This document shows, in pieces, positions 12,875 to 24,921 of a stretch of DNA of 64,000 nucleotides (positions are counted from its first letter, which is position 1; each line of letters starts with the position of its first letter). The stretch is taken from contig CP136067.1 in NCBI GenBank assembly GCA_032622095.1, positions 40,465,549 to 40,529,548 of the forward strand, written 5' to 3'. The notes under the pieces are model-generated. The model searched no databases. It had not been told where the DNA came from and saw only the letters and a list, made by a program, of their open reading frames with translations. This stretch comes from Siphonodentalium dalli. Taxonomy: Eukaryota > Mollusca > Scaphopoda > Gadilida > Siphonodentaliidae. The position numbers and the translations under genes were made by a program.

Positions 12875-14326
12875 GAATTTGAGCATGTCCGGTGAAAACC
12901 TATGTCACCTAAACCTAAGTCAAGTCAAGAACTATGCAGGATGGTCCACATATGTCCCAATATCCATATTATATGCCAGAATACAAAGATATAGGCACAT
13001 ACCCATTTTCTAGGATGGTCCCTTAAAATGATGAACCCCAAATTTGAGCCCGTGCAGTTTAAACCTAGGCAAACTATACATTAGTCATGTCCAGATGCAT
13101 GATGGTCCAGCAATGTCCCAACATCCATACTATGTATATAATCCGATATAGGCACATAACAATTTTCTGTGATGGGCCCTTAACTTGGAGAACCCTGAAT
13201 TTGAGCCCGTGCAGTGATAACTTATGTCAGCTATAAATGAGTCATGTCCAGATGCATGATGGTCCAGATTTGTCCCAAAATAAATATTATATCTCAGAAT
13301 CGAAAGATACAGGTACATAACAATTTTCCATGATGGGCCATTAAAATGGTGAACCACAAATTTGAGCGAGTGCAGTTTAAACCCAAGAAAACTGTACGTG
13401 AGTCATGCCCAGATTCAGGATGGTCCAGGTATGTCCCAGCATCCATATTATATGCCAGAATATAAAGATATAGGCACACACTCATTCTTTATGATGGGCC
13501 CTTAAAATGGTGAACCCCAAATTTGAGCCCGTGCAGTGAAAATCTATGTCTACTATACCTGAGTCATGTACATATGCATGATGGTCCATATATGTCCCAA
13601 TATCCACATTACATCCCAGAATCCAAAGATATATGCACATAACAATTTTCCATGATGGGTCCTTAAAATGGGTAAACCCCAATTTTGAGCCCCTCAAGTT
13701 TAAACCTAAGTAAACTATACGTGAGTCATGCCCAGGTGCAGGTCGGTCCAGATATGTCCCAACATCCATATTATATGGCAGAATCCAACGATATGGGGCG
13801 TACGCATTTTTTATGAATGGGCCTTTACAATGGTGAACCCAAAATTTGAGCCCGTGCAGTGAAAACATATGTCAGCTTTTCCTGATTCATGTCCAGATAC
13901 AGGAGGGTCAAGATATGTCCCAAAATCCATATTATATGCCAGAATTCAACGATATAGGCGCATACCCATTTTTTATGCTGGGCCCTTACAATGGAGAACC
14001 CCAAATTTGAGCCCGTGCAGTGAAAACATATGTCAGCTTTTCCTGATTCATGTCCAGATACAGGAGGGTCCAAATATGTCCCAATATCCATATTACACAC
14101 TTAAAATGGCGAACCCGAACCCCAAATTTGAGTCCGTGCAGTGAAAACATGTGCCACTTGGTTGTAAACATGACAACTTTAATACCAGTGGGGAAAACAC
14201 AAGTTGCCCAGCATATCTACCAATGTAGATGACTATACATGAGTCAAGTCCGGATGCAGGATGGTCCAGCTAAGTCCCAATATCCATATATTATGCCCAG
14301 AATCCAAAGGTATAGCACAATCATAA
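12875..14326 (+). repeat. ~162-bp satellite array, left block (~9 units)
   Basis: Each unit carries AACCCCAAATTTGAGCC, GTGCAGTGAAAAC, GAGTCATGTCCAGATGC, AGGATGGTCCAGATATGTCC, CAATATCCATATTATATGCC and AAAGATATAGGCACATA. Units are roughly 80-90% alike, and the last ones before 14326 are partly shortened. The block stops inside a unit at 14326 and the unit resumes at 20691 beyond the hAT-like insertion. Open frames on both strands here arise from the repeat and are not genes. Confidence 0.9.
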
Positions 14327-14786
14327 TAATAGGGGTCTGCGAATCGGGGATTTGGCATCGAATCGAATCTCGATATCGAATCTCCTTCCCAATATCGACA
14401 TCGAATCTCGAATCGAATCAGCTAGTGGTTGAGATTGTTTACCAGTGTGTAATTCGGTGTCTCATTACAAAAACTGCAAAATTCACTAGATACTATATAA
14501 AAAATTTAATATTCTTAAACAGCAGTTGGAACTTGCGTCTTTTTTAGGGAAATCATGACATAGGCAAGTCACTCTCGGTCTCATTGGGGGTCTGGGATAT
14601 GTTGCATTTCATTTCTAGCTAACTGTGTCATGGCGACCATTACACAAGAAGTGACAGTATGACATTTAAAGACATGTAGTTCAATCAACGTATCACCAAC
14701 CTCATGGAATTGAAGTAACTTGTCTACATTATTTAATTAAGATAACACAGAATTTGACACACTTGGAAATGGGTACATCGTTATAA

Positions 14787-15300
14787 TCAGGGAGCCTGAT
14801 GGGTCTATTTGCACAATCGCATACGAAAGGTTTGATGGCCCAGATGTGTTACACCCCAGGAACGTTCAAAGAAATCGGATTTCTTAAGTTCCGCATTCCT
14901 GGCGTTTTGGGGCCAGAGACCCCACAAAACCTCAAAAATGAATTATATTTGCACTTTTGAGTACAACGCTGATTTTTGTATTAATTGTGCTCCAGCAATT
15001 ACTGATCAACAATACACAATTTCTGAAACGAAATTTCCTGGCGTTTTCATTTCAGAAAGGGGGTTTTGAAAGTATCCCCCAAAACCCCAAAAATGACTTC
15101 TACATGAATGTGCACTTTCGAGTACAAAGTTGATTTTCATATTAATAGTGCTCTAGTCATCACTGATTAATAATACACAATTTCTGAAACAAAATTCCTT
15201 GGCGTTTTCATTTCTGAATGGGTTTTTTTAAAGTGCCCCCAAAAAACAAGAAAATTAATTTCCTCAATAGTTATCCTGCTATCGCTAGTCTTAATAACCT
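14787..15300 (-). repeat. Left inverted arm inside the hAT-like element
   Basis: This begins GAGCCTGATGGGTC and contains AGGAACGTTCAAAGAAATC and TTCCGCATTCCTGGCG. It continues as about 2.5 units of a ~165-bp repeat with ATACACAATTTCTGAAAC, CTGGCGTTTTCATTTC and GTGCTC..CATCACTGAT. It is the inverse complement of 19745-20345. The arms are long and only moderately diverged. Confidence 0.85.
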
Positions 15301-15570
15301 CGTTTAAGAAACGAAATTCCGTGCGTTTTCATTTAAGAAGCACATGCTACGTGAAACAATTGACCCTACCCCAATAATACTTAATTATATAGGAGTAAGT
15401 ATTATTGGGGTGGGTAATTTTTGTGCTGGGGGATATGTGTTAAGGGGATGGTGGGTTCGTGTTAAGTCCCAACGAAAACCCGAAAAACTGTTTTATTTGC
15501 ACTGCCGTACACACAGATAATATTTTTTCTTAATACTATCTCCACTATCATCATTGTTCACAGACCAAAT

Positions 15571-16555
15571 GGTAAAACAAAACTTTATCAGAGTCAATGG
15601 TGTAGTAACACTTAGCATTTCATATTCTCATATAAGCGATAAAACAATGCAATATTCCTTTTAATTAAACGTGACTTTGTTAGGTATTTATTAAGCTGTA
15701 CAATCGTGTATTATGCGAAGCCTGTATTCTATGAACACTTTCAGGTGGGACATTCCAATTTATGATTCGATTTATTTGAAAGTATGTTGTTGCTATATAA
15801 CAGGATACCTAAACACCGGACTCACCCCATAGGATAAATGATGTGTCCCTATCATGGGCACAATCTTGCACAATGTGGAAAAACAAGTTCGCGCGAATCA
15901 ATGTCAAGTATGACCACGTTGGGAATTTCTTCGAAAGCTGCAGAACTATATAGACATTTGAAGCGAGGACGATGACAGATTTATGTCAAGTATAAACACG
16001 GGCAGAATTGATTGCTGGTGTCAGAACCCGGCTGAACAACACTCGCATTGAAGTAGTGTCATTCAACTATCGGCGCCAACTCAACAATCCTGCACAATGG
16101 GGAAAAACAAGTTCACGCGAATCAATGTCAAGTATGACCGCGTTGGGAATTTCTTCGAAAGCTGCAGAACTATATAGACATTTGAAGCGAGGACGATGAC
16201 AGATTTATGTCAAGTATAAACACGGGCAGAATTGATTGCTGGTGTCAGAACCCGGCTGAACAACATTCGCATTGAAGTAGTGTCATTCAACTATCGGCGC
16301 CAACTCAAGAGTTATTCATGAGTTGATATCCAACATCATGGGTGTTTTCAAAAGTGGGCGAGCAACTCTCCGTGACCAGTTTTCTAATTGATTTTACAGA
16401 AAAACTTTCGTCGTGCATACTTTCTGAGAACTACTTTCTGGAGAAGCCCTTTAGCTAAGATCTGTATTATTCTTGGTCAGAATCAATGGTGAAGTAACAT
16501 CTAGCATTTCATATTCTCATATAACAGATAAAACAATGGAAAATCTATAATATGC
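15571..16555 (+). repeat. Direct repeat pair flanking the 223-bp duplication
   Basis: AATGGTG.AGTAACA followed by TAGCATTTCATATTCTCATA occurs at about 15595-15655 and again at about 16480-16540, same orientation. The paired copies bracket the tandem duplication and suggest an older, larger duplication. Confidence 0.65.
15861..16305 (+). repeat. Tandem duplication, 223-bp period, two copies
   Basis: The copies at 15861-16082 and 16083-16305 are nearly identical, for example GAAAGCTGCAGAACTATATA and GATTGCTGGTGTCAGAACCC in both. Their high identity against a decayed background implies a recent duplication. The short plus frame at 16008-16199 runs across the junction and has no protein signature. 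Confidence 0.9.
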
Positions 16556-17215
16556 AATATTTTTGTCATTTTTTCGGGCAGAATCGGGGGAACAACATTG
16601 AAAAATCCGCTTTGGGGGGAATTTTATGGAGTTCTTTGAAAAAAGTCCTATTTACGTGCATAGCTTTATTGTTTGATATTTCGTTCCTTGTAAAATTATT
16701 AATATATTATTATTGTTGTCATTACAAAATCCAAAATAGCGGACAAAATGGTGTCCGGAAGTGGTAAAATTGTGCAAATTTCGCTACATTTTACCAGATA
16801 ATTTCCATTTTTTTTTTAAATGTACCATGCTAAATCGATATCTGATAGTAATGAGCCATATCACGAGGATTTGGCCCTTCAGTGTCCGTCAAATTAAAAT
16901 AGATATAAAATACAAATCGAAGAAAAATCAATTATTATTGTAATGCCCAGAAGTAATTGAACTCACCCGTGTACTGAATACTGAATACCAATACGATGGC
17001 AGACATGAACCGCCCATTTTAGCAGAAACGATGGCATCAATATCGAAAATAGGGACAAAATGGCCACCGGCAGCAGTAACATTGGGCAAGTTCGGCTAAA
17101 GGTCACCAGACTGTTTCCATGGCATCAAAAATAAAAACATATTATTTTCATTAATTTATATTGTAACTAAATCTTCTCATATAATTTATAGCCAATAGTG
17201 CTATATGCTATGAAA
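16556..17215. other. Unassigned interior of the hAT-like element
   Basis: AT-rich with short frames at 16552-16767 and 16761-16943 that show no transposase motifs. No repeat partner was found elsewhere in the window. Confidence 0.4.
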
Positions 17216-17890
17216 TGAGTGTCAAAAGCCACCAAACTTGTATCCAAACATATCCAATGAGTTTCCAAAACCACTTAACGAGTGTCATCTAAGGAGCTTA
17301 AGTCCACGCATCTGGGGTCTCAAACCACCATCTTAATTAATATAATATACCAAACCAACACAGTCCATAGAACGGGCACTGCCAATTGTCAACCAGTGTC
17401 CCGAACCACCCAATACGCATCCCAATCGACCCAACTAGTGTCGCAAACCATTCAAATGGTGGCCAAACACACCGTGATGAGTAATCCAAACCATCCAACG
17501 ATTGATACCATATATCATCCAGAGAATGTCCCAAATCATGCACGCGGTGTTCCAAACCTCACAACGAGCATCTCAAATCATCAACTGAGAACCCCACACC
17601 ATCCCATGTGTGTCCAATAAAACCAATCAATGATTGTTCATACCCAACCAATGACCGTCCCATGCAACATGACGATTGTCTCAAACCACCCGGACCAAGA
17701 ATGTCTAAAAAACAATCCGCCTGGTGTCTAAAACCACCCCATGCAGAATGTCCCACACCATCGAATGATTGTCACAACTATTATAACAAATCATCCATCG
17801 GATATCTGGAACAACCCAGCGAGTGTCTCTTGGTTTGGATTTTAAACCCATTGGGTGGTTTGGAACACTCATTTGATGGTCTTAATCCTT
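17216..17890 (-). repeat. Degenerate ~22-bp minisatellite, inverted arm
   Basis: Variants of GTCCCAAACCATCCAATGAG repeat roughly every 22-25 bases. This is the inverse complement of the repeat filling 18140-19140. Open frames on both strands result from the repeat structure. Confidence 0.8.
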
Positions 17891-17920
17891 GACCGTAGCT
17901 TCTTGACATTTTGCGAAAAT

Positions 17921-18076
17921 TCTGTGCCATAGGGTGCATCGCATATATAAGGAAATGCGTTGGCCTAACATTACTTACCTTGGCCATGTGAGTCACAGAA
18001 TTCTCATAACATATGCAGGACTCCCTATGGGAGACCCGCATACATGTATATGGGAGAATGCATGGCACAGGATCAT
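17921..18076. repeat. Hairpin cassette between the minisatellite arms
   Basis: TGTGCCATAGGGTGCATC at left and, inverted, TGTGCCATGCATTCTC at right bound a segment with GCATATATAAGG and GGCCTAACATT. This is the same motif set (GTGCCA.TGCATTCTC..TATAT.CG..GGCCTAACA) seen at 27308-27389 and 32177-32538, indicating a mobile hairpin family. Confidence 0.65.
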
Positions 18077-18139
18077 TAATGCTGTATCAGCACATCACCC
18101 GTCATGAAAGGGTTGAATTCTCGGAGGAGGGTTTTGTAC

Positions 18140-19140
18140 ACGTGTTTAAATGTATTGAGATGCAAGTTAGTAGATGGTTTATGACACCATTTGGATGGAT
18201 TGGGAACTCAATGGCTGGTTTGTTATACTAGTTGTATGGTTTGGGTCACTCGGTGGGTGGTTGTAACACCCATTGCATGATTTGAGACAACAGTTGAATT
18301 GGTTTGGACACTCGACTTGGATATGGGACACACGTGTGGTTGAATGTGACATAAATTTGTCGATTTATTCAATGATTGGGCCATTTTATAAATTGAGACG
18401 ACTTTTGGCGGTTTGAACCTATTTGGTTAGGAACACCAGTTGCATTGTTTGGGCACTACTAGTACCATGCACTGTGATTTGGAACAACAGTTGCAGGGTT
18501 GCGACACTGATCGGGTGAATGAGACACTCATTGGATGGCCTGTGATACCCATTGTGTGGGTTATGGTACCAGATGCATGGTTTGGAGGACTATCTGTGCT
18601 GGTCGGGAATCAGGTGCATATCGTGCAGGGCACTACTTAATTGTTTGTGCCAACCGTTGGAAAGTTTGAGACCAATTGGGTGGTTTTGGATACTAGATGT
18701 GCATATGGGACACACGAATGGTGGAATGGGACACTCATTTGTCGACTGGTTCACTGATTGGGCCGTGGAATGGATTGAGACGACAGTTGGTGGTTTGGGA
18801 CACCCGTTGTATCACATAGAACTCTCTTCGGATGGCCTGGGACAAAAAATTTGGTGCATATGGGACACTCTTTTCCTTTCGAACATTCGCTGGATTGTTT
18901 GGGACACTCATTTGGTGGTTTGGGCATTCATTGGATGGATTGGCCCGCTCATTGTATGATTTGGATCACACGTTGGATGGTTAGGGACACTCATTTTTGG
19001 TAGTTTGGGACAAAACCTGTGTAGCTTGGAACGTTCGTTGAATTGTTTGGGGCACTACCATGCGCTGTGGTTTGGAACAATCGTTGCAGGACTACGACAA
19101 TACTCGTGGTAATTTAGATGGCACGTGATACTCATTGTGT
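18140..19140 (+). repeat. Degenerate ~22-bp minisatellite, forward arm
   Basis: Variants of GGTTTGGGACACTCATTGG recur about 40 times. Together with 17216-17890 it forms a large imperfect palindrome centred near 18 kb. Confidence 0.85.
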
Positions 19141-19744
19141 AAAGCACTTCCGATTGCCATTTTCGTCATCATTTTTGAAAACTCGGGTTTTGACTTACTG
19201 TTATCGTATTAGGATTGGACATCATGTATGGTGGCGCAACTGGCACCTACGGTGAAAGTTACTGTAAAGTGCTCTTTTTGTTACTTTCGGTTGCCATTTT
19301 GTCCTCCATTTTGGACTCTTTTTTTCAGTCAAATTATGCAGGAAATGACAGGCATATGGCATGGAATCAAGAACAATAGGTTTTTGCTGAACATGTATGT
19401 AGTGAGTGGGGTATTCTCCCGGAAATCGCCGCCATATTGCCCGGAACATACACTGTCACCTTTTAACGTCTAAATAGTTTGAGTAGACATCCTTACGAAA
19501 AATGAATGAAGTTTAATCCTGGGGGTGTGCACGTTTGATCGACCTGGTTCCCGGACTAAAATTTCAATTTTCGTTTTCTTACATGTTTTACTACATTTTT
19601 TAATAATAAAAAAGAACGAATTTTCCTCCCTGAAACGCGCGGAACGTTTGTGGTCAGTAGATTTGTATATTTATATAAATTTTTCCAGGTTCACCTTAAA
19701 ATTGTGCTTTGTATTCGACAGTATGTGAAAATTAAAGTTATTTT

Positions 19745-20345
19745 TTGGGGTACATTCAGAAACCCCTTCTGAAATGAAAACGCCAGGAAATTTCATTTCA
19801 GAAATTGTGTATCATCGATCAGTGATGATTATGGCACTATTAATACAAAATTCAGCTTTGTACTCGAAAGTGCAAATAGAAGTAATGTTTTGTGGTTTTG
19901 GGGGTACTACCAGAAACCCCCTTCTGAAATGAAAACGCCAGGAAATTTTGTTTCAGAAATTGTGTATTATTGATCAGTGATTGCTGGAGCACTATTAATA
20001 TAAAAATCAGCTTTGCACTCAAAAATGCAAATAGAAGTGATTTTGGGGGTTTTATGGGTACGATCAGAAACCCCCTTCTGAAATGAAAACGCCAGGAAAT
20101 TTCGTTTCAGAAATTGTGTATTATTGGTCAGTGATTGCTGGAGTACTAATAATATAACAAATCAGCTTTGTACTCAAAAGTGCAAATAGTCATTTTTGGA
20201 GTGTTTGTGGGTTCTCCGGCCCCAAAACGCCAGGAATGCGGAACTTAAGAAATCGGATTTCTTCAAACGTTCCTGGGGTGGAACAAATCTGGGGCATCAA
20301 ATATTTCGTACGCACTTGTGCAAATAGGACCCAGGAGGCTCTCGG
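19745..20345 (+). repeat. Right inverted arm inside the hAT-like element
   Basis: About 3.5 units of a ~165-bp repeat carry GAAATGAAAACGCCAGGAAA, TTGTGTATTATTGATCAGTG and CAGCTTTGTACTC. It ends with CCAAAACGCCAGGAATGCGG and AACGTTCCTGGGG, the inverse complement of the arm at 14787-15300. Confidence 0.88.
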
Positions 20346-20690
20346 ACAATTACAGCTATATAATTGTTGTAGTCCGATACCAATGGTAGTTATAGTTATC
20401 TGATAAACTGTTCACACCACAATAGATAAAACACCAACATGCACGTTTATTCTGAATGACATACATTCAAAATTACCTATGTTGGCTAACTTGGCAACGT
20501 TGTGCTTCAATTTTTGTGAGTTCATATCATTTACATATGTTATCTAGACGCAAAAAAACGAGACTACACCAAAGTAACACCGATTCGAACATATCCGAAT
20601 CAGCAGACCGATTCGGTGTCGATCTCGAATCGGGTGCCCGATATCGACATTGAATCGAATCTCGAATATTCGCAGGTCTCTAAATCATAA

Positions 20691-21470
20691 CATTTTTTTA
20701 TGACAGCCCTTAAAATGGTGAACCCCAAATTTGAGCCCGTGCAGTGAAAACATATGTCAGCTTTTCCTGATTCATGTCCAGATACAGAAGGGTCAAGATA
20801 TGTCCCAATATCCATATTGCATGCCAGAATCTAAGATATAGGCACATACCCATTTTTTATGATGGGCCGTTAAAATGGTGAACCCCAAATTTGAGCCCGT
20901 GCAGTGAAAACCTATGTCAACTATACCCGAGTCATGTCCAGATGCAGGACGGTCCAGATATGTCCCAATATCCATATTTTATTACATAATCCAAAGATAT
21001 AGGCCATTAGAATGTTCTATAATGGGCCTTAAAATGGTAAACCCCAAATTTGAGCCGTTTAAACCGAAGTAAACTATACCTGAGTCATGTCCAGATGCAG
21101 GATGATCCAGATATGTCCCGATATCCATATTATATGCCAGAATCCAACGATATAGTCACATACCAATCTTTTATGATGGACCCTTAAAATTGTGAATCCC
21201 AAAGTTGAGCTTGTGCAGTGAAAACCTATGCAAAATCTATGTCAACTATACCCGAGTCATGTCCAGATGCAGGATAGTCCAGATGTGACCCAATATTCAT
21301 ATTATATCCCAGAATCCAAAGATATAGGCACATAACAATTTTCTATGATGGGTCCTTAAAATGGTGAACCCCAAATTTGAGCCCGTGCAGGTGTAACCTA
21401 AGTAAACTATTCTCCCGATATTCAAATTAGATGCCAGAACCCCAAATTTGAGCCAGTGCGGGGGGGGGGG
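20691..21470 (+). repeat. ~162-bp satellite array, right block (~5 units)
   Basis: These units have the same family and orientation as 12875-14326, with AACCCCAAATTTGAGCCCG and GTCATGTCCAGATGCAGG. The block ends at a 13-base G run near 21460. Identical orientation on both sides supports one array split by the hAT-like insertion, not two arms of a palindrome. Confidence 0.9.
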
Positions 21471-22277
21471 GGGTGAAAAACAAATTCCGGCACATATGTC
21501 GGGGTGGGTGGGTGGTCAAAGCCACCAACAAGCAATTTTGTCCGCAACTAAAAACTAAATTTCCTGCTTGTTTTTTTAGTGTTTTGGCAATGAGTTGGGC
21601 TTCAAAACCACTTTGAATGAGAGAAATAATGTAACTCTAACTGGTAAACTGACTGCAGACAGTTATCCAGTTGTATTTTTTATAAATGGGTGTTAGTCCA
21701 TGGGAAATTCGAACGTGATCCTGCATGAGCGATTTTTAAAAAGCAAAGTCTGCCTTTTGATGTTAAACCGAGCTAATCAAATATACACACTTGTAATAAT
21801 ATATACTGACTGTAGACTTATTCAGTTTTGTATTACAGGAGGGTGCAGCTGATAAGTTATATCTTATACACTCAACAGCACTAAGGGAATTGTCATATAA
21901 ACAACAACCATTATCATAACAAAATTATCTTGTTTTAGAATAATCTGCATATAAAACAAACACAAATAACATTTAGCATAAAGGTATAAAAGAAAAATAA
22001 GAGGAATGCTCATCACTACAAAACTATGAAACAGCAACTGGGCTCAGCTGGGCTGATTAAAAATAAAACTTTTAAAATAAAAATGTAAACACTGTGATAA
22101 CAGGACAGAGAGTATTTGGCATCACTATTAGACTAGATATCTTCGTTTGATAAAACATAACAATAAGCCATGTAATACTTCCTTTGATTGTCAACTTTTA
22201 CCAAGTTTGGTTTTCAAAGTTTGATTATACCAATAAAACTTCACTATAGTCATTGTTCCTATATAACTGAACTTTTG
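21471..22277. other. No recognisable feature
   Basis: Unassigned DNA between the satellite and the inverted minisatellite copy. The few short frames have no motifs. Confidence 0.4.
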
Positions 22278-22352
22278 CAGTTTGAAACTCTCTTTTTTAA
22301 TATTTTCATTCCTTAGCAGTTTATTAGCATAGCACTGCTAGAATTCAGTTTG
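22278..22352 (-). repeat. Single inverted copy of the 67-bp minisatellite unit
   Basis: TTTGAAACTCTCTTTTTTAA, TATTTTCATTCCTTAGCAG and AGCATAGCACTGCTAG are the inverse complement of the unit at 11755-12720. It lies beside the right outer inverted repeat, mirroring the left side. Confidence 0.88.
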
Positions 22353-22470
22353 ATACGCCCTTTTCTTGATTCAGTTGCACTTAGCACTTAGCCCCTCAAA
22401 ATATGAGTACCAAAAAAAAATTGACCACGTTTCTTGCCATATCTAGCGGGCGGCAACTGTATAATTTCTT

Positions 22471-23288
22471 AAGGTCAATTCACACCATACGCGAGCGCGT
22501 GATTATTACGGCCGTTTTCTGTCGTCCGCAGCGATTCAAAGAGCGCAAGTTTTATATTCACACCGAACACGACCGTTTGGCTGGCCACGGCGCGGTCACA
22601 TCGGTGATTTCATGCTTCGTCGATTTCTCGCTTTGTGGCAAACCAGCAGTTAATTAGGTCGCTCTCAAATAAGATGTTTTTTATCCGTGCGTATGTGTCA
22701 TATTTGAAGGCGACACAATCGTTTGTCGCCACAATAACAAAGGTGATGGAGGACTTTAGCGACAGAATAAATTAATAACTGAAGTGCAACGTCATGCGTA
22801 TCTGTATGACATGCCATCGGGAGAGTATAGGAACAAAGAGAAGAGAAACTACCTGATCATTGGCGGAATAACAGGATCCTTTGGTTAATTTTTGGTCCCA
22901 ATTTCATTCCAAATAGGCAGACCAAGCTCCCCCCGATAAAAAGCTCACAAACTGGAATTATAGAATGAAATTCAATTAAACGTAATTGCTATGAGAATTT
23001 ATGAAGGCCGTGCACCATTCCACTTGACATATTATATTTCACAATGAAATGAGTTTGAAGAACCAACACATGCATATATTGAGCAAATTCTGTTTAAAAT
23101 TTCCATATACATTATATGATTGACTTGCCTGCAAATGATGCACTCAAACGACTACCCTGACTATCGCGCACGACGAAGCGGATCAGTCGCTTTCAGTGTG
23201 ACTATAAATATCACGCGCTTTGAACCGCTGCATATGACATAAAACAACCGTAAGAATCGCAAGCTCGCGACCTGCGTGAATTGACCTT
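22471..23288. mobile_element. TIR element with ~110-bp inverted ends
   Basis: The left end starts AAGGTCAATTCAC and contains CGCGAGCGCG, TTACGGCCG and GCAGCGATTCAAAG. The inverse complement at 23175-23288 matches along its length with scattered differences. The 818-bp interior has no ORF of note. No convincing TSD is visible at the inferred ends. Confidence 0.65.
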
Positions 23289-24773
23289 CAATGTCCTTAA
23301 TTGTCTTACCAAATCGTCAAGTCACGCAAAACACACTATTTGAGTACGATATGATGACATGTAACTATTGAGTATACATGTATACACGAACATAGCCTTT
23401 GATGTGAATCCGAATACACTTGTCCGGCCTCGTTATATGCAATCTGAGGAACATAATAAATTAATATGCGGTAGACCATAAAACAATTGTGTTGATAGAA
23501 CTGAATACGTGAGTATGTTATCCACATAACAACACCTGCAGGCATGCATTCATGTCATGCAACACCCATACTGGGCCACAGTCCTGATCCGAACTCATCA
23601 ATCAATTAAATCTCTGAATTTGTCAAATTATCTTAATATTCATAATTCCTAATTAGTTATGACAAACACACTATGTAACTACATCTGTCATCAGAAAGAC
23701 TTTGTCAAATTACTAATGTTATATTAACGACTAAAAAGAGATGTAAACGATGATACATGGAGCCATCTGTTTCAGGAAGCAGTACTAACACTTTCGTACA
23801 GGACAAATTCATACCACAGAGCCAAATGAAACACGATCACAACATACATTAGTATATTAACATATTAGGATATAGATTTCTCCCACCCCCTACACACTTT
23901 AGCACAGACAGCCTGTGTGAGATAGCTGGGTGAGATTTCCCTGTCTCACATAACACGTGACCATCTATCTCACACCACCCACGTGACTGCTTTGCCTATT
24001 TAGTTAAGAGCCGGAACTAATTTAACAATCCGTCATCATGTTTTGTGTGAACTAAAACAGATCAAAACAATGGCGACCAACCAGTTACGCTTCACGTTTC
24101 AAGTAAATAAATACGGACGAATTCGTGGACGCTAATACAAATGGAGATAAGCCTCAACTGTTAATCACGAAAACCTTCAACATAACCTCACTTGCAGACA
24201 CAGAGTTGCATATATAACATGAAATATAAACGACTAATTTGCGAAAATATTCCATAAAACGGAAGACCCCAAGCGAAACTGGCACCACTGGCACATTTCG
24301 TAACAGGTAAACAATAGCCGCTTCACAAATGACGAGCGAAATAATTCCACATTCGAACAGTGTCATCGTCGAACTCGTCTAACTAACATTTGTCTGTCAT
24401 ATATTCACATGTTTCCTTTTCTAATGGTATCGATATGGTCATTTCCGATGACAAACACGATTAGTCCAGTTGTATATACTTCATATCAATACGCGCGTTT
24501 CTCGGAATTCATGCAGGTGCAACGATGTGACGTATCCGTGTCGTTTTCACAAGACCGTGTCGATTTCACTCTAACGTATTAACCCTGCGCGCACGGGTAA
24601 CGCGCTTTGTTTTTACAGTATATACCTTTGGTATATACCGAAATCATCCCAGTTAATCACGAATATCGCATCAGATTTCTCCCCAGATATACCGTTATGA
24701 AGCTACTGGAATGTGCCAAAGATTGGTATAAAACAAAAAATCGGAATGAGGCTCTTGGGTTGGGAGAAAAATG
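23289..24773. other. Mostly unassigned; one weak exon-like ATG
   Basis: At 24070 an ATG opens an 11-codon frame (MATNQLRFTFQ) that runs into CAA|GTAAAT, a passable splice donor. A CACGTGAC E-box lies about 90 bases upstream. This could be a first coding exon, but no downstream exon was identified. The minus frame at 24154-24366 is hydrophobic and has no recognised family. Confidence 0.25.
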
Positions 24774-24921
24774 ATCCATCATGACCTGGGGTGTGGGATG
24801 GAAAAATCTCACCCTCGGGGCCAGATATTTGGTCCGGACACTCGGCAAGCCTCGTGTCCGGCCCAAATATCTGGCCCCTCGGGTGAGATTTTTCCATCCC
24901 ACACCCCATGTCATGATGGAT
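24774..24921. repeat. Near-perfect hairpin, 68-bp arms
   Basis: ATCCATCATGAC, GGTGTGGGATGGAAAAATCT and GGGGCCAGATATTTGG in the left arm are mirrored inversely in the right arm with about five mismatches and a 12-base loop. Both strands carry open frames only because the arms are complementary. It is likely a foldback MITE. Confidence 0.85.

Larger units (their letters stand above)
14327..20682. mobile_element. hAT-like non-autonomous element, 6.36 kb, nested in satellite
   Basis: AATCATAA occurs at 14319-14326 and again at 20683-20690, a perfect 8-bp duplication. Removing everything between them restores a continuous satellite unit. The ends read TAATAGGGGTCTGCGAAT at left and, inverted, TAGAGACCTGCGAAT at right, matching the YARNG-type start of hAT elements. 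Subterminal regions on both sides carry several ATCGAATC-like motifs, as expected for hAT transposase binding. The interior has no transposase reading frame. Instead it holds inverted satellite arms (14787-15300 with 19745-20345, and 17216-17890 with 18140-19140). The 8-bp TSD and end consensus make hAT the best call. Confidence 0.8.
11609..22455. mobile_element. Composite locus bounded by an outer inverted repeat
   Basis: The left boundary (11609-11676, containing ATATGGCAAGAAACGTGGTC) recurs as the inverse complement at 22385-22455. Both boundaries have 67-bp minisatellite sequence on their inner side, a long array at left and about one copy at right, also inverted. Between them is a ~162-bp satellite split by a hAT-like insertion. 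Without that insertion the locus would be about 4.5 kb. Terminal inverted repeats plus internal minisatellites resemble the pearl/HINE type of non-autonomous Helitron relatives described in molluscs. No TSD could be fixed, so the class is uncertain. Confidence 0.5.

Noticed and set aside
13130-14547. Several overlapping frames of 60-128 residues on both strands
   Set aside because: They follow the ~162-bp satellite and carry its repeat pattern; no protein family motif.
17282-18959. Repetitive frames of 65-135 residues
   Set aside because: They arise from the degenerate 22-bp repeat arms; no start context or domain.
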